Assembly: GCA_030950865.1 (NCBI GenBank)
Contig: JAUZQR010000366.1
Location: 1-6,940 of the forward strand
Reading direction: 5' to 3'
DNA length: 6,940 nucleotides
From: Mariprofundaceae bacterium
GTDB taxonomy: Bacteria > Pseudomonadota > Zetaproteobacteria > Mariprofundales > Mariprofundaceae
Both the position numbers and the translations under genes were made by a program. Below the pieces are notes generated by a model, which had not been told where the DNA came from, did not search any database, and worked only from the letters and a program-made list of their open reading frames with translations. This document shows positions 1 through 6,692 of this stretch, in pieces (within the stretch, counting starts at the first letter, position 1; every line of letters begins with the position of its first letter).

Positions 1-156
1 TGGGCTGTGGGCATCGAACGCCTTTCACCGCTAGCCTATGTTGCGATTGGTGGGTTAATCGCTGGAACTTTCCTTACGCTACTCGCAGTGCCTGTTTTAT
101 TTTACGCCATTGAATCACGCCGACAAAAATATTTTAGCTCAAGAAACTCAACATGA
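1..156 (+). CDS. RND efflux transporter permease, C-terminal end (partial)
   Basis: Only the last 51 codons are in the window; the reading frame is open from base 1 and stops at TGA 154-156. The translation has the closing signature of RND pumps (AcrB/MexB/CusA superfamily): a glycine-rich start of the last transmembrane helix (IGGLIAGTFLTLLAVPVLFY, about residues 16-35), then a short basic cytoplasmic tail (ESRRQKYF). RND permeases are roughly 1000-residue inner-membrane proton antiporters that work with a periplasmic adaptor and an outer-membrane channel to export drugs, metals or other compounds. The fragment is too short to tell the hydrophobe-amphiphile type from the heavy-metal type. 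The next gene, atpC, lies 86 bp downstream on the same strand and has no obvious functional link. The superfamily assignment is fairly sure; substrate and subfamily are unknown. Confidence 0.8.
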   Translation, partial: WAVGIERLSPLAYVAIGGLIAGTFLTLLAVPVLFYAIESRRQKYFSSRNST

Positions 157-228
157 GAATAAAAGTAGAGACTGTCCTAAACAGCCCCTCATCGTTATGG
201 TGAGCACAGTATAAAAAAGAAAACAGGC

Positions 229-235
229 AAGGTGA
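229..235 (+). promoter_or_regulatory. Ribosome binding site that fixes the TTG start of atpC
   Basis: AAGGTGA sits 7 bases before the TTG at 243-245. It is a strong Shine-Dalgarno match, and no in-frame ATG or GTG lies between it and the conserved protein start, so it supports a non-ATG start. A TATAAA hexamer at 210-215 could serve as a -10 element, but I see no acceptable -35 at the right distance. Confidence 0.6.
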
Positions 236-242
236 CTAAACG

Positions 243-686
243 TTGAGCGGCATAAATGTATTTATTGCTAGTGCAGAAAAAGAGATCTATCGCGGCAAAG
301 CCAATATGCTTATTGCCTCCACGAGCAATGGTGAAATTGCAGTTCTGCCAGGGCATGCTCCTCTACTTGCTATTTTAAAACCTAGCGAGATTCGTATTCT
401 TTGTGAAAGTGAAAACCATACTTCAAGTTGTACGCCTATGGATATTATTGTTCATGGCGGCTTTCTTGAGGTTCAACCTGAAAGCGTCACTATTTTAGCG
501 GATACGGTTGAGCGAGCAGAAGATATTAACGCCGCACAAGTAAAAAAAGCACTCGCACAAGCCAAGCAGCAAATGCTGTCGCCTGATAAAAATATCGCTA
601 GCAAGGCACTTTTAGATTTGGAACTAGCCATTGCCAAATTACAGTTATTGCGCCGAACCAGCAAGCAGTCTCTTCTTAAACCTTAA
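243..686 (+). CDS. atpC: F1 ATP synthase epsilon subunit, outside an atp operon
   Basis: This is the 147-residue epsilon subunit of the F1 sector, part of the central stalk that rotates against the catalytic subunits and can inhibit ATP hydrolysis. The N-terminal beta-sandwich (about 4-90) carries the family signatures LPGHAPLL (35-42), GGFLEVQP (72-79) and ILADTVERAEDI (84-95). The C-terminal helical hairpin spans about 95-140. The length is slightly above the usual 135-140 residues, through a loop near 56-66 with a cysteine and a longer tail. The start is TTG with a good Shine-Dalgarno sequence. What is odd is the context: epsilon normally follows atpD at the end of the ATP synthase operon, but here an RND pump gene lies upstream and hisS converges from the other side. 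It could be the only epsilon gene, relocated, or a second copy. It resembles the standard epsilon, not the divergent subunit of the alternate Na+-type ATPase. Confidence 0.88.
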   Translation: MSGINVFIASAEKEIYRGKANMLIASTSNGEIAVLPGHAPLLAILKPSEIRILCESENHTSSCTPMDIIVHGGFLEVQPESVTILADTVERAEDINAAQVKKALAQAKQQMLSPDKNIASKALLDLELAIAKLQLLRRTSKQSLLKP

Positions 687-1921
687 CCCTTTAAAAGCGA
701 AACCACTTGTTCAATAGCACAGACCTGTTGCTCACCTGTTGCCAAGTTTTTCAACGCAACCACGCCTTGCTGTACCTCATCATCACCCACAACAGCAACA
801 AATAACGCGCCTTCTCGGTCTGCAAATTTAAATTGTTTCTTCGCTGCACCACCACCTGCATGCACCACAGCAACACCTGTGGCACGTAATTGACTAGCTA
901 CTTGCAATGAGTAAGGCAATGCACCATCACCCAAAGCGACTACCACAACATCCACACCTTGCTTATCACCATCAGGCATCAGCATTGCCAAACGCTCCAT
1001 GCCTGCCGCAAAACCAACAGCTGTCGTTGCAGGACCACCCAATGATTCCACCAAACCATCGTAACGCCCACCAGCCAATACCGTTCCCTGTGCACCAAGC
1101 TGATCAGTCACAAATTCAAAGGCGGTACGATTATAATAATCCAAACCACGTACAATGCGCGGGTTCACTTCATAACGTACACCCAACGCATCCAAGCCTG
1201 ATTTCAAACCTGAAAAGTGCGTTTCGCAATCACCACATACATGTGCCACCATTTCTGGGGCATCGGTGAGCTGAGCTTGGCATGACTCATTTTTGCAATC
1301 GAGTACACGCATCGGGTTTTTCTCGATTCTATCATTACACGTGGCACACAATGACTCAGCACGTGCGTTTAAATACGCAACCAAAGTCTCACGGTATGCA
1401 GGACGACATGCAGCACAGCCCAACGAGTTAATTTCCAAACGCACCTTTTCAATACCCAAAGTATCTAAAAAGCATTGCGCCATAGCTAGCATTTCCGCAT
1501 CAGCTACAGGACCATTAACAGCAAAGTATTCCACACCAATTTGTTGAAACTGGCGCAAGCGCCCCTTTTGTGGACGCTCCCTACGAAACATTGGACCCAT
1601 ATAAAACCAACGTTGTGCGCCAGCCCGTGTTAAACCTGCTTGCAAATAAGCACGAACCGCCCCTGCCGTACCTTCTGGGCGAAGGCAAATATTGTCACCG
1701 CCTTGATCTTCAAAGGCATACATTTCTTTGGAGACAATATCTGTCTCTTCACCCACAGAACGCACAAAAAGCTCTGTTGGCTCTAAAATTGGCAAACGCA
1801 CTTCCGAAACGGCATGTGTTGCAAATACTTTCCGCGCCACATCTTCAATCTTGCGCCATTTGGAAACTTCTGACGGTAAACCATCATGAATACCGCGAAT
1901 ACTTTGTAATTTCTTAGCCAT
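683..1921 (-). CDS. hisS: Histidyl-tRNA synthetase
   Basis: This class II aminoacyl-tRNA synthetase joins histidine to tRNA(His) in the cytoplasm, normally as a homodimer. At 412 residues it has the usual bacterial length. Motif 1 lies around 40-72, an LRPEGT segment at 80-85, motif 2 with its arginines at about 108-126 (GPMFRRERPQKGRLRQFQQ), the histidine-specific RGLDYYNRTAFEF block at 258-270, GGRYDGL at 284-290, and motif 3 (GFAAGMERL) at 303-311. The anticodon-binding domain fills about 322-412. Between motif 2 and the histidine motif are four cysteine pairs (169/172, 192/195, 209/214, 229/232), which suggest metal binding. The ATG lies one base after the ispG stop, and its Shine-Dalgarno sequence (AAGGA) lies inside the last ispG codons, so translation is probably coupled. 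Its stop codon overlaps that of atpC on the other strand. Confidence 0.97.
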   Translation of the reverse strand: MAKKLQSIRGIHDGLPSEVSKWRKIEDVARKVFATHAVSEVRLPILEPTELFVRSVGEETDIVSKEMYAFEDQGGDNICLRPEGTAGAVRAYLQAGLTRAGAQRWFYMGPMFRRERPQKGRLRQFQQIGVEYFAVNGPVADAEMLAMAQCFLDTLGIEKVRLEINSLGCAACRPAYRETLVAYLNARAESLCATCNDRIEKNPMRVLDCKNESCQAQLTDAPEMVAHVCGDCETHFSGLKSGLDALGVRYEVNPRIVRGLDYYNRTAFEFVTDQLGAQGTVLAGGRYDGLVESLGGPATTAVGFAAGMERLAMLMPDGDKQGVDVVVVALGDGALPYSLQVASQLRATGVAVVHAGGGAAKKQFKFADREGALFVAVVGDDEVQQGVVALKNLATGEQQVCAIEQVVSLLKG

Positions 1922-1922
1922 C

Positions 1923-3023
1923 TTATCCTTCTTCTTTTTCAGCGCGAATCACAGCAGCACGTTTTTCTACTTCTTCCACTAAAGAGTCAATCATATTAGA
2001 AGATTTTACACGACCAAATTTCTCACCATCATGGTAAAAAGTATGCGTTGGATAACCACCTGTAATACCCACTTGCACCTCTTGGGCTTCACCAGGCCCA
2101 TTTACCACACAGCCAATCACCGCTACATCAATGCTTTCCTGAATATGTGCCAAACGTCCTTCCAATTCTTGTACAGCTTCAATCACGTTAAATTTCTGAC
2201 GTGCACACGATGGGCAGGCGATTAAATTTACACCTCGATGCCGCAAACCAAGGCTTTTGAGAATTTCAAAGCCGACTTTAATTTCTTCTTTTGGATCTGC
2301 AGCCAAAGAAACACGAATAGTGTCACCAACACCATCTGCAAGAATCAAACCAAGTCCGACTGATGATTTCACTGTGCCACCAAACAAGCTACCAGATTCT
2401 GTGATGCCCAAATGAAATGGGTAATCAACTTTTTCTGCCAACTTCCGATAAGCCATAACCGTCATCGGAATATTACTGGCTTTGAGTGATACTTTAATAT
2501 CATTGAAATTCATATCTTCAAGAATACGAATATGCCGCATTGCCGAAGCCACCATGGCATCAGCACAAGGTTCACCATATTGCTCGTTAAATTCTTTTTC
2601 GAGTGAACCTGCATTCACCCCTATACGAATCGACACATTCTTTTCTTGCGCCGCTTTCACCACACGCTCAACCCTATCTTGGCTACCAATATTACCAGGA
2701 TTCAAACGCAAGCCATGCACACCTGCATCGAGTGACAACAACGCCATTTTATAACTAAAATGAATATCTGCAATAATCGGGACATTGCTTTGCGCTAAAA
2801 TTTCAGGCATCGCCGCTGCTGATTCAGCATCTGGCACAGAAATACGCACAATATCCGCGCCAGCTTCTTCCAACGAATGCACTTGGGCTACCGTTGCATC
2901 AATATCGGTGGTTAAGGTGTTGGTCATCGATTGCACAGCTATCGGCGCATCCCCGCCAACAGCCACATCACCGACCATAATTTGCCGCGTTTTGCGGCGT
3001 GGCATCACTATCGTATCACGCAT
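1923..3023 (-). CDS. ispG: 4-hydroxy-3-methylbut-2-enyl diphosphate synthase (IspG/GcpE)
   Basis: IspG is the iron-sulfur enzyme of the non-mevalonate (MEP) pathway that converts MEcPP to HMBPP, the next-to-last step to IPP and DMAPP. The 366-residue protein has the family's TIM barrel (early block IAVQSMTNTLTTD at 28-40; HLGITESG at 204-211) followed by the reductase-like C-terminal domain. The 4Fe-4S ligands are visible as C270 and C273 (CPSC), C305 (GCVVNGPGE) and E312, matching the E. coli numbering as I recall it. The start is ATG 3021-3023 with TAGGA six bases upstream; a second Met at codon 7 is less likely. A 53-bp gap separates it from the lipoprotein gene and one base separates it from hisS. 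The ispG-hisS pairing is common in Proteobacteria; the cyclase cassette upstream of it is not part of that known arrangement. Confidence 0.97.
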   Translation of the reverse strand: MRDTIVMPRRKTRQIMVGDVAVGGDAPIAVQSMTNTLTTDIDATVAQVHSLEEAGADIVRISVPDAESAAAMPEILAQSNVPIIADIHFSYKMALLSLDAGVHGLRLNPGNIGSQDRVERVVKAAQEKNVSIRIGVNAGSLEKEFNEQYGEPCADAMVASAMRHIRILEDMNFNDIKVSLKASNIPMTVMAYRKLAEKVDYPFHLGITESGSLFGGTVKSSVGLGLILADGVGDTIRVSLAADPKEEIKVGFEILKSLGLRHRGVNLIACPSCARQKFNVIEAVQELEGRLAHIQESIDVAVIGCVVNGPGEAQEVQVGITGGYPTHTFYHDGEKFGRVKSSNMIDSLVEEVEKRAAVIRAEKEEG

Positions 3024-3076
3024 GAATCATCCTATTTTGTTAAGCGGTGTGTGCTAAAAGGTCAAGCACTGCAAAG

Positions 3077-4201
3077 CTATTCCAAATCACTTCGCAACAA
3101 GTGCAAGCGCTCTTGTAATTGTGTTGCACGACGCAATGCATCAACATATTCAGAATTCGCTGGCTGCATCTCGGCGGCCTGACTCCACAGTTTCACAGCC
3201 TCATCAATATGTTCTCTGCGAAATGCTGCCGAGCCCCGCGCAAACAATGATGCAGCAGCCTTCTCTAGACCAATGTTCACACTTTTCAAAAGCTTCTCAG
3301 CACCTTTTCCTTCATAGCGACGATACAATAATGCGGCATCTTTGGCCTGTAACCACTTGCCTTTCTTCATCAGCTTCAGCACATCCGACTTACGAGCACT
3401 GTGTTCTTTTGCAGACACCCCTCTACGTACTTTTTTTGTTGGAGCATTCTTATTTAGCGCCCTAACAAGCAAACCTTTGGGCATCGCTTTGCGAACATCC
3501 TCCATCAATCGCTGACCTTTTTCTGATGCGGGCATCAATCGTAAATAGGACTCAATTTCAACATATGCCACGCCAGCCATATCCTTCTTTAGATAACGAC
3601 GCGCTTCCCTATAAGAGCGTACCGTGCGATCTTCTATGTCACTCTCAATAGATGAGCGCATACGAGAAAAAGCAACGTCTGAAGCCTGAACACCGCGCGG
3701 AGGCTCGTAAGAACGTGACCAATTTATCCACGTGTTATCTTCCAAACGGCGTTGTTTCAACAACGCATCCATACGCTCTTGGCGCATCTTCAATGCCATA
3801 TTGCTAACATAGGCGAGAAAAATATCAGGTTCTGCTGAAAACTCTGCTGCTTGTTGATAAAACACCATCGCTTTTGACCACTTATGATTTTTTTCAGCTT
3901 TTTTACCCTTGGCTTTATAGTGCCGAAGCAGGCGAATACGCGCTGGGTTAACTTTATTCTTCAAAAGTGTTTGTGCCTGCTTGTAATCATCGCGTCCAAC
4001 ATCCATTGCCAGAATTCTAGCTCTGGCCTCCATCACTTTACCTGCATTATAATCCTGCAATGCCATACTGTAGCTGTTTAAAAAAGGAAGCGGTGAGGCT
4101 TTAGCATGCTGTCCACCACTACCCGTTGCACAGCCTGTTAAGAACAAACAAGCTCCCACAACAAGCTGCCAACGCACATTTGATACATTTGATTTTATCA
4201 C
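3077..4201 (-). CDS. Predicted outer-membrane lipoprotein with TPR-like helical repeats, function unknown
   Basis: I do not recognise a named family over the full 374 residues. The N-terminus has a basic n-region, a hydrophobic stretch (about 12-22) and a lipobox LTGC with the acylated cysteine at 24. The following residue is Ala, not Asp, so the Lol rule predicts the outer membrane. The rest is basic and mostly helical. A clear TPR-like unit lies near 314-348 (FARGSAAFRREHIDEAVKLW), and weaker helix pairs occur around 43-80, 95-122 and 275-310, which suggests a protein-interaction scaffold in the periplasm. The start is GTG 4199-4201, overlapping the cyclase TGA by four bases (GTGA), with GGGGA at 4211-4215 as a ribosome site; this implies translational coupling and related function. 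TPR lipoproteins such as PilF occur near ispG in some gammaproteobacteria, but this one is longer and lacks obvious PilF-like repeats. Lipoprotein call is firm; role is unknown. Confidence 0.8.
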   Translation of the reverse strand: MIKSNVSNVRWQLVVGACLFLTGCATGSGGQHAKASPLPFLNSYSMALQDYNAGKVMEARARILAMDVGRDDYKQAQTLLKNKVNPARIRLLRHYKAKGKKAEKNHKWSKAMVFYQQAAEFSAEPDIFLAYVSNMALKMRQERMDALLKQRRLEDNTWINWSRSYEPPRGVQASDVAFSRMRSSIESDIEDRTVRSYREARRYLKKDMAGVAYVEIESYLRLMPASEKGQRLMEDVRKAMPKGLLVRALNKNAPTKKVRRGVSAKEHSARKSDVLKLMKKGKWLQAKDAALLYRRYEGKGAEKLLKSVNIGLEKAAASLFARGSAAFRREHIDEAVKLWSQAAEMQPANSEYVDALRRATQLQERLHLLRSDLE

Positions 4202-5670
4202 GTATTTACGTCCCCAATAATCAGCCGCACATCTGATGGCAGCGTTAAGTCAAAAGCCAATGCTACAGCATGTGATACTTTGCGTTGAGTCTCATCATCA
4301 GTCACTGTAACACGACCGCACTCTACCTCATCTCTCACACCTTTAATATTTTTTTTGCCCAGCGAATTAAAACAAAAGCCTTCACCTAAGTGTTGATACG
4401 TTGCTTGCGAAAGAATGACTTCTCCACCTTCACCCAAGCCCCCCATTCGCGAAGCCACATTCACAGTATCACCAATCACTGTGTACTCCAAGCGCTCGGC
4501 AGCTCCAATACTACCAACAATCACATTACCACGATTTAAACCAACACGAAATGATATAGCCTCACCACTTTGACGCAATACGCCCAACTTACGACAAGCA
4601 ACCGTCATCGCCAGCCCTGCCATGCTTGCATGTCTCTCATGCTCAGCATCTTCATTGGGGTGGTTAAATACTGCCATCACCGCATCGCCGATATACTTAT
4701 CCACATGGCCGCCAAAATAATCAATAATCCGATGAAACACTTCAAAATGCTTGTTAAGAACTTCAACAATTTCAGCAGGCTCCGCACTTTCTGAAAATGA
4801 TGTAAAGCCAACCATATCCGCAAATAATACCGTCACTTCTTGACTACTATCTTCCACATGTGCCGAGCCACCCTCAAACACCTCTGAAACAAGTTTAGGA
4901 TTCAAATACTTACCAAAAACATCTCGAATTTCTTCTTTATGAGCCAGCTCTTCCACCATGCTATTAAACTGACTGGTTGCATCACTCACCTCATCATTGC
5001 CTTCTACAGCCAAACGCACACTATAATCGCCTCCAGCCACCTGACCTGCTGCTGCTGCCAACAACTCCATAGGGCGACTTATTTTTCCAGCAATCCAATA
5101 CACCAGCATACTCGCCAACATAATCACCAAACTTGCTGCCAAAAGCATGCGTGTGACCAAGCGCTCTGCCAAAGATGTCCATGCTTCTTCAGAATAACGT
5201 ACTGCCACAGAGCCAATTGTCGTCCCGCCATAAATGATACGTTTGGCAAACCACAAGTCATCGCCAATTAAACGTGTGATACGTTTGGCTTGCACAATCT
5301 GCTTCAACATAGCTGCATCCACCGCCGCATCGCCAAACTGTTGATTTTTGCCATCCACATACTGCACATGTACTGCCAAAACAGCAGGCACTGTTTGCAA
5401 GAAACCTCGCACAATTACATCTACTTCGGCGGCACTGCCACTTAGCATCGGAATCTTCAACTCATCACCCAAACGATCCACCAAGACTTCTGCTTGCGAC
5501 TCCTGACTCTCAAGCCAGGCATCACGCTCCATATCCAAAATCACCAAAGACAGCACCAAAACTGCAGCTGCAACAGCAAAACCTACCAGCATTGTCCAAC
5601 GCCAACGCAAAGGAAAACGCGGTGCGCCATTTACATCCCTATACTCAGGCATGTCTACAATCTCGTTCAT
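4198..5670 (-). CDS. Membrane-bound class III adenylate cyclase with periplasmic sensor segment and HAMP domain
   Basis: The 490-residue protein has a transmembrane helix at about 26-46, a periplasmic segment of about 128 residues that I cannot assign to a family, a second helix at about 175-195, a HAMP domain at about 191-243 (ISRPMELL, then NDEVSDATSQFN), a coupling helix (RDVFGKYLNPKLVSEVF, 249-265) and a class III cyclase domain at about 275-455. Catalytic residues look complete: metal-binding D285 (FADMVGFTSF) and D329 (KYIGDAVMAVF), transition-state N404 and R408 (NVASRM). Lys325 and Thr397 are the substrate-selecting pair typical of bacterial adenylate rather than guanylate cyclases, so the predicted product is cAMP. 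A 35-residue tail after the catalytic domain has no recognisable motif. The start ATG has GGGGT five bases upstream (5676-5680). It lies 30 bp behind the diguanylate cyclase gene and overlaps the lipoprotein gene. The inducing signal is unknown. Confidence 0.93.
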   Translation of the reverse strand: MNEIVDMPEYRDVNGAPRFPLRWRWTMLVGFAVAAAVLVLSLVILDMERDAWLESQESQAEVLVDRLGDELKIPMLSGSAAEVDVIVRGFLQTVPAVLAVHVQYVDGKNQQFGDAAVDAAMLKQIVQAKRITRLIGDDLWFAKRIIYGGTTIGSVAVRYSEEAWTSLAERLVTRMLLAASLVIMLASMLVYWIAGKISRPMELLAAAAGQVAGGDYSVRLAVEGNDEVSDATSQFNSMVEELAHKEEIRDVFGKYLNPKLVSEVFEGGSAHVEDSSQEVTVLFADMVGFTSFSESAEPAEIVEVLNKHFEVFHRIIDYFGGHVDKYIGDAVMAVFNHPNEDAEHERHASMAGLAMTVACRKLGVLRQSGEAISFRVGLNRGNVIVGSIGAAERLEYTVIGDTVNVASRMGGLGEGGEVILSQATYQHLGEGFCFNSLGKKNIKGVRDEVECGRVTVTDDETQRKVSHAVALAFDLTLPSDVRLIIGDVNT

Positions 5671-5700
5671 GGCTTACCCCAAAATTCAAAAGTCATATAT

Positions 5701-6582
5701 CTATTCATCCGTATGCCCCACCACACAGGCACGACCACAATCCTTTGCTTGGTATAAATAAAGATCGACTTTTTCCAATAGTGTTTCGATATGTTGGTGA
5801 ATCGTTTGCCCTTCCTTCACAACTACGCCAGCCACACCCGCAGAAAAACTTATCTCCAGAAGCTCTCCGCTTGCTAAAACAACAGGGGTTCTCTGCACAT
5901 GTTTCAGCCACTTCTGTGTCGCTAACTGTGCATCCGCCACACTTGTATGTGGTAATAAAACAATAAACTCTTCGCCGCCCCAACGTCCAAGCACATCCGC
6001 AGTACGTACGCTTTGCTGTAAATCATGAGCCACTTGTTGCAATACAATATCTCCCACTGTATGCCCATAAGTGTCATTCACGCGCTTAAAATAATCCAAA
6101 TCAATCAATACCAACGAGCATTCAAACCCATACCGAATCGCTTGACTAAGCTCTCGATGCAACTGATCCATGACAAAACGGCGATTATACAAGCTCGTTA
6201 AAGGATCATGGGTCGCTTGGTATTCTAAATCCTTCTTCGCTTCTTTCAAGTCTGTCACCATGCGCCAAAGCAATCTTGCTTCGAGTCCACCAATCACACC
6301 ACCTGCCCCTAAAACACCGTAGGCAATCTCCTCAACCATCTCATTATTTGTAAGATTAAACGCCACGCAAGGTGCATTCGCAACCAATGCTTCCTCTACA
6401 TCTTGGTATGTTGCAATACCCATTGCCTTAGCCTTAAGCACCCCAAGCGCGTCCGTATTATGATCGACTACTGCCACGACTTCAGTCAATGCCTCATCAC
6501 ACATCATTTCCAGCATGGCCGTGCCACCACGTCCGCCACCCAAAATAACAATACGGCTAGGATCTTCCCTCAAACGCTTCAT
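5701..6582 (-). CDS. Diguanylate cyclase (GGDEF) with N-terminal Rossmann nucleotide-binding domain
   Basis: This 293-residue soluble protein has two parts. Residues 10-95 look like a Rossmann unit: strand, then GGGRGG (15-20, fitting GxGxxG), helix, a second strand ending in Asp40 (VVAVVD), then an AFNLTNNE segment (74-81). An acidic residue at the end of the second strand favours NAD(H) over NADP(H) in known Rossmann proteins. A helical linker (about 98-122) leads into a GGDEF domain (about 123-290) with DPLTSLYNRR (126-135), D161/D163, N169-D170, the active-site GGEEF at 202-206 and an inhibitory I-site RxxD (R193-TA-D196) five residues before it. It should therefore make c-di-GMP from two GTP and be product-inhibited. 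There is no membrane segment or signal peptide. The start ATG has AGGGAG eight bases upstream. It is the first gene of the minus-strand cluster. Control by a dinucleotide ligand is inference. Confidence 0.92.
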   Translation of the reverse strand: MKRLREDPSRIVILGGGRGGTAMLEMMCDEALTEVVAVVDHNTDALGVLKAKAMGIATYQDVEEALVANAPCVAFNLTNNEMVEEIAYGVLGAGGVIGGLEARLLWRMVTDLKEAKKDLEYQATHDPLTSLYNRRFVMDQLHRELSQAIRYGFECSLVLIDLDYFKRVNDTYGHTVGDIVLQQVAHDLQQSVRTADVLGRWGGEEFIVLLPHTSVADAQLATQKWLKHVQRTPVVLASGELLEISFSAGVAGVVVKEGQTIHQHIETLLEKVDLYLYQAKDCGRACVVGHTDE

Positions 6583-6618
6583 ACACTTCGCTCCCTATAC
6601 CTTAAGCAATCATCATGG

Positions 6619-6647
6619 AACATAAAACATCGCTGCCATGCTGTCCA
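6619..6647 (-). promoter_or_regulatory. Candidate sigma70-type promoter for the cyclase cluster
   Basis: Reading the minus strand, TGGACA (6647-6642, five of six to the -35 consensus) is followed after exactly 17 bases by TATGTT (6624-6619, four of six to the -10). This would place the start of transcription near 6612, giving a leader of about 30 bases that includes the AGGGAG ribosome site and ends at the ATG of the diguanylate cyclase gene. Position and spacing are good, but a match of this quality can arise by chance. Confidence 0.4.
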
Positions 6648-6692
6648 TAGCTACCATTCTCAGCATATATTTGTACACTGCCCACTTATTTA

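Noticed and set aside
188..204. CTCATC/GGTGAG hairpin between the RND gene and atpC as a terminator
   Set aside because: The stem is six pairs including one G-U, and it is followed by CACAGTATAAAAAAG, not a T-run. It cannot be called a terminator from sequence alone.
907..1269. Plus-strand open frame of 120 codons inside hisS
   Set aside because: It lies wholly opposite the well-conserved hisS gene, has low-complexity His/Pro/Gln/Asn-rich composition and resembles no family. The other open frames opposite ispG, the lipoprotein and the cyclase genes were set aside for the same reason.
3037..3065. TTGACC-17 bp-TAACAA on the minus strand as an ispG promoter
   Set aside because: The -35 is good but the -10 matches only three of six. 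The predicted transcription start would also fall at the ispG ribosome site, leaving almost no leader.
3051..3069. GTGCT/AGCAC hairpin between the lipoprotein gene and ispG as a terminator
   Set aside because: The stem is only 5 bp with a nine-base loop, and no T-run follows it on the minus strand.
5705..5983. Second minus-strand open frame of 92 codons inside the GGDEF gene
   Set aside because: It overlaps the conserved GGDEF domain in another frame, has no ribosome site of note and shows no recognisable protein motif. A frameshift is not needed, because the main frame carries the complete domain.
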